Shown: positions 57,684 to 64,000 of the stretch, piece by piece
How positions within the stretch are numbered: the stretch's first letter is position 1
Layout: the number at the start of each line of letters is the position of its first letter
NCBI RefSeq assembly: GCF_000004195.4
Contig: NC_030683.2
Location: forward strand, 80,802,910-80,866,909
Direction: 5' to 3'
Length of the DNA stretch: 64,000 nt
From: Xenopus tropicalis
Taxonomy: Eukaryota > Chordata > Amphibia > Anura > Pipidae
Translations under genes and position numbers: made by a program
The notes under the pieces: generated by a model
What the model was told of the DNA's origin: nothing
The model's input: only the letters and a program-made list of their open reading frames with translations
Database searches by the model: none

Positions 57684-58046
57684 ATACACTGCTCAAAAGG
57701 GAACACAAAAATAAGATCCTAGATCTGAATGAATGAAATATTCTTATTAAATACTTTGTTCTTTACATAGTTGAATATGCTGACAACAAAATCACACAAA
57801 AATTATCAATGGGAATCAAATTTACCTGCAACATCCTCCGGTCATGCTGGAGGATGTTGCAGGCAGCAGAACATTCTCCACGGCATCTCCAGACACTGTG
57901 ATGCCATCACATGTGCTCGGTTTTGGGCTGTAAACACAACCCCCACCTGTGGACGTCAGGCCCTCATACCACCCTCGTTTGAGCAGACACATGCACATTT
58001 GTGGCCCGCAGCAGGTCATTTTGCAGGGCTCTGGCAAGAGAGGGGA
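57684..58046 (-). mobile_element. Deleted Tc1-like transposon of the fish/lamprey-type family
   Basis: The terminal sequence TACACTGCTCAAAAGGGAAC is followed by ATGCTGACAACAAAATCACA and, after a deletion, blocks encoding on the minus strand ARALQNDLLRATNVHVSAQT and a GECSAACNILQHDR-like stretch. I recognise these as parts of a Tc1-like transposase family very common in teleosts and lampreys. The right terminus and most of the transposase are missing, so it is inactive. Confidence 0.8.
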
Positions 58047-58254
58047 GAGAGGAGAGAACTGTGCAGACCCTGGCCCCGGGAATTAAGGCTGTTTCTGAGA
58101 GAGTCAGAGAGAGAGAGTCAGACACTGGAACATCATGTTTACAAAAAAGAGACAAGAAATCCTGTGTTTCGTTTGATAGAGGACTCAGAGCAGCATTACT
58201 GTAAATGCTTATGGCTGTATTTACATAGACCTTTCTGAAAAAGGATACTTAGGG

Positions 58255-58709
58255 GCACATTTATCAAAGTATGATTGTTTCCAAATACAAAAAATTTGTA
58301 TTATATGCTTTTTTTTCGTTAATTTGCGCAACTTTTTCGTACCTTGCGACAGATTTTACGTGACAAAAGCACATTGTAGCAACAAGTACGAAAGTTTCGG
58401 CTTCATTAAAGCTTCGTTATTGTGACTTTCGTTTGGCCAGGTTGGAGCTGCAGAGTGCCATTGAGTCCTATGGAAGGCTTCAAAAACATGCACTGAAGGA
58501 CCAGAAAGTCAGAAAGGTTTTCCCGCCATTTACGAATGTTTGGATACGAAAATTTTGCGACTTTCAGATCGCCAATACAACATTATCGAGACTATTACGA
58601 TTTTTTGTAAGCATTTTTGTGACATTTCCGATCATCAGAAATTATTGTATCTAATCTGAATTTTACTCATTTCTGGATTCGAACTCGTACTTTGATGAAT
58701 CAGCCCCTA
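58255..58709. mobile_element. MITE with GGGGCACATTTATCAAAGTA ends
   Basis: GGGGCACATTTATCAAAGTA at the left mirrors TACTTTGATGAATCAGCCCC at the right. The interior contains imperfect TTCGTA/TACGAA pairs. A partial relative is at 48985-49283. Confidence 0.65.
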
Positions 58710-59189
58710 AGTTTTTACCTTTCCTTTTTCTTTAAATATTAAAATTCTGTTTGTGTTTTTGAAAAACGGATTTGAATGCAGGATTCTGTAGGAACTGATG
58801 TGTTTTGAAAAAAACATGTTTTCCCATGACAGTATTCCTTTAATCTATAAAATGTTGATCTGTTGCTATATGTGTAAATACTTTAGTATTTAGTTAACTT
58901 TTGCTGAGGCTCATAGGCGGAGGGTGACTTTTTCGTTTGGGGAGGCTAAAGATGGGTCATACATAGACTGAACTACAGCTAATGTGAGACTTAGTGGATT
59001 TGCTGCTGGTGTAAAAAATTATCCTCCCAACTATCTCTTGCAGTTCCCACTTACTTCCAGGGATACTGCGCATAAGTGCAGGTGGGGGTGCTTTTTTTTT
59101 TTTTACCCTAAAATGCTTAGGATGTAAAAGTATTCATACGTGCACTTCTGTGAGGGGAAGGCAAACATTTGTGTTTGTGATTAGTTAGC

Positions 59190-59631
59190 TTAAAGGGGTA
59201 GTTCACCTTTAAATTCACTTTTAATATAATGTAGACTGATATTCTGAGACAATTTGCAATTGGTCCTATTTTATTTTAATAGTTTTTTAGTTATTTAGCT
59301 TTTTATTCAGCAGCTCGCTATTTGGTATTTTAGCAGCTATCTGGTTGCTAGGGTCTTATTTACTCTGGCAACCAGGTAGTGGTTTAAACAAGAGATGGGA
59401 ATATGAATAGTTAAGGGCCTGCATGAAAAAATAAGTAATTAAAAATGACAATAATAATAAAATTATAGCCTCGCAGAGCAATAATTTTTGGCCCCCATTT
59501 GAGAGCTGAAGAGGCAGAAGAGAAAGGCAAATTATTCAAGAACTATAAAAAAAAATTAATTAGGAAGACCAATTGCAAAGTTGCTAGGAATAGGCCATTC
59601 TATAACATACTAAAAGTTAACCACCCCTTTA
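59190..59631. mobile_element. T2-like MITE (TTAAAGGGGTAGTTCACCTTT)
   Basis: TTAAAGGGGTAGTTCACCTT at the left mirrors AAAAGTTAACCACCCCTTTA at the right; the right TTAA has decayed. The family is the same as 602-1368. Confidence 0.75.
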
Positions 59632-60600
59632 GATGTGTTTATGTTAGTTTTACAGAGAGAAAGGCAGTGGGTACTGACACCCGAGGCACATTATATACAG
59701 TGAGACACAGTCTGTATTTACAAAACCAGCACATTATATGCATGAGATGCAGTGGGTACAGATGGCAGATATTCAGGCCCTGACACTATAACACTGACAC
59801 TGATACTTTGGCCCCACTGTAACTAACTAGAAATGAACAAAACAATGAGAAAAGTAAAAAAAAATAGTAAATGCAAAAAACAACAACAACAAATATATAA
59901 AATCACAATTAGCTTTTTCAGGGGGAAAGAGTTAACTTACCATCCATCTGTTAGGATAGGTGATAGGCATAATATAGATACCAGGTCAGACAAAAAACAA
60001 TTACATTTCAGCTAGTGATTCAGCCTTTAGAACTGTATAGTACCTGTGGGAGTGGGATGAAATCTGCAGCAAAAGTTGAGAGTTGGTTCTTAGGTAAAGT
60101 TTACAGTCTGCAGATTCTTCTTTTCAGTTTTCATTTCTGCACTGTCTTCAGTTTGTAATGTCTCCCAAGCCCTGTCTGCATCTGTGCTTTGATTGTCAAT
60201 TTTACTGTCTGTCAAGAAAGCTGTGCTCTGATTGGAGAATCCACAAAAAGAAAGATCCAATCAGAGCACAGCAGAATCGGCTTGCAGGAACAGAAGATTT
60301 CCAGGGGGAGGCCTAGGGGCACCTGGATATGAAATCCGGCGCTGGTGCCAAGCAGGTTCTGGAGGCTTAGCCTCATTGGCTAGCCTTATTGATAATCTGC
60401 CTATGCTGAGGCCACTGTGGCTGGAGCAGATGGTAGAATTGTGCTGTCCTGCACCAGTATTGCAGCTCTTCTGGAAGTTTATCTATAAAAGCTCGCACAT
60501 CTGAACAAGGACAGGTTAAGAACATCTGTTCATTAAACTCTGCATTAAACTCTGCATCAAGTGCTATACCTTTGGGTATTATTTTGTCTTCATCAATACA
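59632..60600. other. Intergenic, mostly unrecognised, with one hairpin
   Basis: The only structure is an inverted pair GTGCTCTGATTGGA and TCCAATCAGAGCAC at about 60220-60273. No supported gene. Confidence 0.4.
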
Positions 60601-60609
60601 AAAAGGAGT

Positions 60610-61335
60610 TTGTTTACACTTCAGCTTCCTTATCCTCCTCTTTTAACTCCTTTCCTAGCCAAGTGTTTTGGGGCAGCTGGGACTTATTTATACTTACTTA
60701 TGCAACTTTTGGCAAGCTGTGGCTTCCCTTTAACACTATGTGCCCAAGCTGTAGATGGCAGACCTGTATGCCCAGGACTTTTGACATTGGCTACCATACT
60801 GCTGCTCCTACAAGTGGGATGGTTACAGTCCAAAGAAATCTTTTTCCTAATTATAAAGTGTCCTGCCACTCCAGTTATTATTGGGTTACCTCTGTTAAGG
60901 CTACACAGCCTTGGCATTGATTGGGCCATCTCTCTGCCCAGAGCTCCTTTCGCCTGTCTAATTCAGCTCAGTTCAGTTCAGCCTATTCCTGTCCTTCCAT
61001 AATTCAAAGTCCTTATATCCTAACAGTCTGTTTTATTGTCCCATCAACCTTATTCCTTTAAATATTCCTCCAAGAGGCAGAACATATCCTCAGTAGCCTC
61101 AAACCAAGTATCGATTACCATGGTTTAAAAAGTTTATTGTTAAGTATCATTACCCCCTTCTTTTAATTCTAGAGTTGTTCGACAGACTAAAAGAAGCTAA
61201 GATCTTCTCCAAACTTGATCTCTGAGGAGCTTATGGTCGAATCTGTATTCATCAGGGAGATAAATTAAAAACTACATTTAACACCAGGGATGGTCATTAT
61301 GAATACCTAGTTATGCCTCTCGGTTACCTCATGAT
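60610..61335 (+). pseudogene. Ty3/gypsy pol fragment (protease to reverse transcriptase)
   Basis: The protease-like segment reads IIKCPATPVIIGLPLLRLHS and GIDWAI at about 60855-60935. About 61070 reads PPRGRTYP, the linker before RT. 61171-61330 reads LFDRLKEAKIFSKLDL, a stop, then [20 protein letters not shown] and [13 protein letters not shown]. This is the typical order of chromovirus/sushi-like gypsy elements. It has several stops and no LTRs that I can see. Confidence 0.78.
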
Positions 61336-61389
61336 GTGCATATAGTATTACTCCTGGTGTTGCATCATGATGCAAGGTGTTGTGCTATG

Positions 61390-61545
61390 ACCAGGGCTGG
61401 AACTAGGGGTAGGCAGAAAAGGCAGCTGCCTTGGGTACAATGAGTCCTCCTTCTTTGTCATTAGTGGTGGGGGCAATGACCCATCGCATCGCACCCCCCC
61501 CCCCCAATGGTAAAGACTAGTGTTAGCAGGGGTCTCCTGCATCAC
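61390..61545. repeat. GGGCTGGAACTAGGGGTAGG-type repeat end
   Basis: CAGGGCTGGAACTAGGGGTA and GGCAGCTGCCTTGGGTACAA are closely similar to 63321-63370. A C-run at about 61496-61504 follows. Confidence 0.5.
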
Positions 61546-62667
61546 TAAAGGGTGTAGTCAGTTTACATTCCCAGGGCTCCTGTCTTACATGCTGTAGCAG
61601 GGAGAATGCAATACACTGTAAATGAGGATAAAAATAAAAGTAGAAGAGAAGAAGGTAGCAGAAAAGAGAACAAAAAGAAGGCAAGAAAGAAGGTGAATGA
61701 AGAGAAAAAATTATTAGTAGAGTGTCTGTCTATTATATCTTTGTGGGCCCATACTCTCGTTGTTTGATTTGCTAATTGACTGCAATAGACTAATGTTGTT
61801 TTCCTGCAGCTGGACTAAAAGACTGTGACGTAGTGACGCATCACAATCAGTATGACTCAATGCTTTTGGCACAGGGTGAAAAGAAACATTTAGAGAAAAA
61901 CCTAACAAATAACTTGACTTAAAATTACATTTTTGTATTAAAGCATTTTAGTATATTTCAGCTATTTGTAAATCACAACTGTGATGCAAGGATATGGCAA
62001 AGCCACAGAACTAACAAAATTTGTTTTTACTGGTTTAATTAAACAGTATAACACATAACAACACAGCAAATCCACACTGGGAAACCTCACAGGTAGGCAG
62101 CCAATAGCATTCCAACAATGGATGGAATGTCCCACACTTAAAGAATAGTCACAGAATGTCCAGCAATACAGGGGTTAAACATGCCCACCACAATACAACT
62201 CAGTACTTCCTGGCCAGCAGAGCAAGCAGTCCTGGTGCCCCTTACGAGGGTGCAGCAGCTCCCCAATTCCAGCAGTGATCCACCCTGCAGGCAATTTAGA
62301 TCCTCAGTGGTTCTGCTGGGGTCAGTTGCTTGGATCTTCCCTGATCCAGTAGCCAGTAATCCGGTCATATGTAGCACCGCAGCCACTATGCCCAACACTC
62401 TCTACCAACTAACTAACCCAGACCCTCTGTAGCCAGTTTGAAAGTCCCAGGGGTTGAGATTCCTTCAACTGCCCAGGGTGGGGCATTAGTACTGCCTCCC
62501 ATTGTTCAAGCAGGCCTGTATATGTGACCTGCAGCATATCCCCAGTTAACCCATTGCCTCCTGGCACTTACTTCAATCCACTGCAAAATACAGTTAATGC
62601 TGGAGATCTTTACTTAGGTCTCCACAACAACTTTTTTAGTTTAGCTCTCTAAAAGTGGGCATACATG

Positions 62668-62890
62668 CAACATACCTCCCAACTGTCCTGCTTTACGCGG
62701 GACAGTCCCGATTTCTTCACCCCGTCCCGGAGTACCGGATTGTTTTTCAAATGTCCCACTTTTAAAATTTCCCCTCTATCTGCTCTTCTCCCAATGATGT
62801 CACACTCACGTCTCTCGGGAGCACTGCAGCTTCCGCTCAGTTCCATTCTAACATTTAGGTGAATGCATTGCAGAAGCTGCGGTGGTTCAG
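62668..62890. repeat. CCTCCCAACTGTCCTGCTTT-type repeat end
   Basis: CATACCTCCCAACTGTCCTG and CGCGGGACAGTCCCGATTT match the left end of the repeat that hosts the DIRS element (18407). No matching right end was found here. Confidence 0.5.
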
Positions 62891-62949
62891 ACATGAGTGT
62901 GACGTCACGGGGAGAAGAAGAACCGAGGGACGCACCCGGAGGAAGCAGG

Positions 62950-63322
62950 CGGACACAGCAGGCAGGTGGTGGGGGGAACCAGGAAGGAAGCAGGGGGACG
63001 CTGGGGAGGACATTACAGGGGAGCGGAAGGATGTTGGGAAGGATGCTGGGGGGAGCTGGAGGATACTAGGAGGGAGCTGGAGGAAGTTAATGGGGAACTG
63101 GTGGATGCTGGGGAGGACGCTGGGAGGGAGCTGGAGGATGCTAGGGGGGAGCTGGTGGAAGCTAAGGGGGCACTGGGGGATGCTGGGAGGGAGCTGGAGG
63201 ATGTAGGGAGGATGCTGGGGAGAGCTGGAGGATATTAGGAGGGAGCTGGAGGATACTAGGGGGGAGCTGAAGGATACTGGGGGAGCTGCTGGAGGATACT
63301 AGGGGGGAGCTGGAGGATACCA
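62950..63322. repeat. G-rich minisatellite (GGGAGCTGGAGGATGCTAGG)
   Basis: Units of about 14-30 bp built from GGAGCTGGAGGATACTAGG and GATGCTGGGGAGGA repeat irregularly over about 370 bp. Long open frames on both strands here are by-products of the repeat. Confidence 0.8.
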
Positions 63323-64000
63323 GGGCCAGAACTAGGGGTAGGCAGAGTAGGCGCCTGCCTAGGGTGCAATCACTGGGGTGTGCAAAAAAATATTTTTTTT
63401 CTTTTTTAAAACTTTCCTTGGCCTTCAAAAATCACCTTCCCCAACCCCCTCTGGCGTGTGTGTTTTGCAACTTAACTTGTGCTGTACTCGATAGTTGGGA
63501 TCTAGGAGCGCTCCCCCACCCCTCTCTTTGCCGGTGCGTACCTTAATAAACTGATGCGCTGGTGCTGTGACGCATGCGCAGTAGGGGGTAGCGCGCGGAT
63601 ATGCCGTCATTCAAACAGCGGAGACAGAGAAAGCTGGCGTGTTGCGAAGTGTGAAGAGAAAGTCTGAGCAGGAGAAACCTGGGAGTTCTGACGCTTGCTG
63701 CTGGCACAGGTAGAGATGATTTGGGGGCAATATATGATTTTTTGGCTGCTGCTGCCTGCTGGCATAGGTACCTATTAGGTGCAAATTGGGCAATATAAAT
63801 ATTGCTAGGGGGCTTTCGAGCAATATGATTTTTTTGGCTGCTGCTGGATGATGCTGCAGTGGGGAGCGGCCCATAGTATGGGGACACTGGGGGAGGACCA
63901 GCAATGTTTTAGGGGCCTATATTTTCTCATGCATTAGAAAAAGATTATTTTTCAAGCACTACTCAAGGTTCCCATACAGTTTTGTGGTAAAGCAATGTAA
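63322..64000. repeat. Repeat beginning CAGGGCCAGAACTAGGGG, runs off the window
   Basis: The left part is shared with 61390. The rest contains internal repetition of GGCAATATATGATTTTTTGG and GGCTGCTGCTG words. Nothing codes recognisably. Confidence 0.4.

Noticed and set aside
62859..63238. Overlapping plus-strand frames rich in Gly, Glu and Leu
   Set aside because: They are produced by the G-rich minisatellite; several phases stay open at once.
54131..64000. Exons of genes expected upstream of DDX6 (such as a chemokine receptor)
   Set aside because: No long receptor-like frame or conserved splice-flanked exon is visible on either strand.

Overview
This is a vertebrate genomic window, almost certainly from a clawed frog (Xenopus). 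The evidence is short, GT-AG-spliced exons of two conserved vertebrate genes embedded in dense DNA-transposon repeats of types typical of Xenopus: TTAA-flanked T2/Kolobok-like MITEs, TTA-flanked Harbinger-like MITEs, a Uribo-type piggyBac element, CR1 LINEs and a DIRS retrotransposon. I cannot separate X. tropicalis from X. laevis by reading.

Both host genes lie on the minus strand. The first is TREH (trehalase). Its first four coding exons (signal peptide plus the N-terminal part, about 140 residues) lie between 6967 and 1864, and the gene runs off the left edge. The second is DDX6 (DEAD-box RNA helicase, also known as p54/Rck; Xp54 in frog). It is complete: twelve coding exons between 44585 and 31211 join into a 481-residue protein. 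There is a probable non-coding first exon in a CpG-rich region near 53.7-53.9 kb, and a 3'UTR split by an intron, with its last exon at about 29686-26055. DDX6 next to TREH on the same strand is the order I recall from mammals, which supports both calls. Two DDX6 introns (5 and 8) use GC rather than GT donors.

Layout by region. 1-7 kb: TREH exons with T2, hAT and Harbinger MITEs in the introns. 7-26 kb: intergenic, made largely of mobile elements. It holds a CR1 LINE (about 8.2-14.8 kb) broken by a reversed CR1 fragment, an hAT-like element with a perfect 8-bp target duplication and a TA-flanked MITE; foldback repeats at 16.4-16.9 kb; a degenerate DIRS element (18.8-24.3 kb) inserted in another repeat; and a cluster of Harbinger MITEs at 24.9-25.6 kb. 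26-54 kb: DDX6, with introns carrying a CR1 fragment, a 2.97-kb non-autonomous Uribo-type piggyBac element with internal tandem repeats, and a nested stack of MITEs in the 5'UTR intron. 54-64 kb: upstream of DDX6. I find no host gene here, only Harbinger and T2 MITEs, a deleted Tc1-like element of a family shared with fish and lampreys, a Ty3/gypsy pol fragment and a minisatellite.

The two genes are functionally unrelated (disaccharide digestion versus mRNA repression and decay). I do not see a new multi-gene system. The items most worth a second look are the GC-AG introns of DDX6, the exact DIRS circle-junction signature, the repeat-amplified piggyBac derivative, the Tc1 remnant, and the homopolymer tracts in the DDX6 3'UTR.
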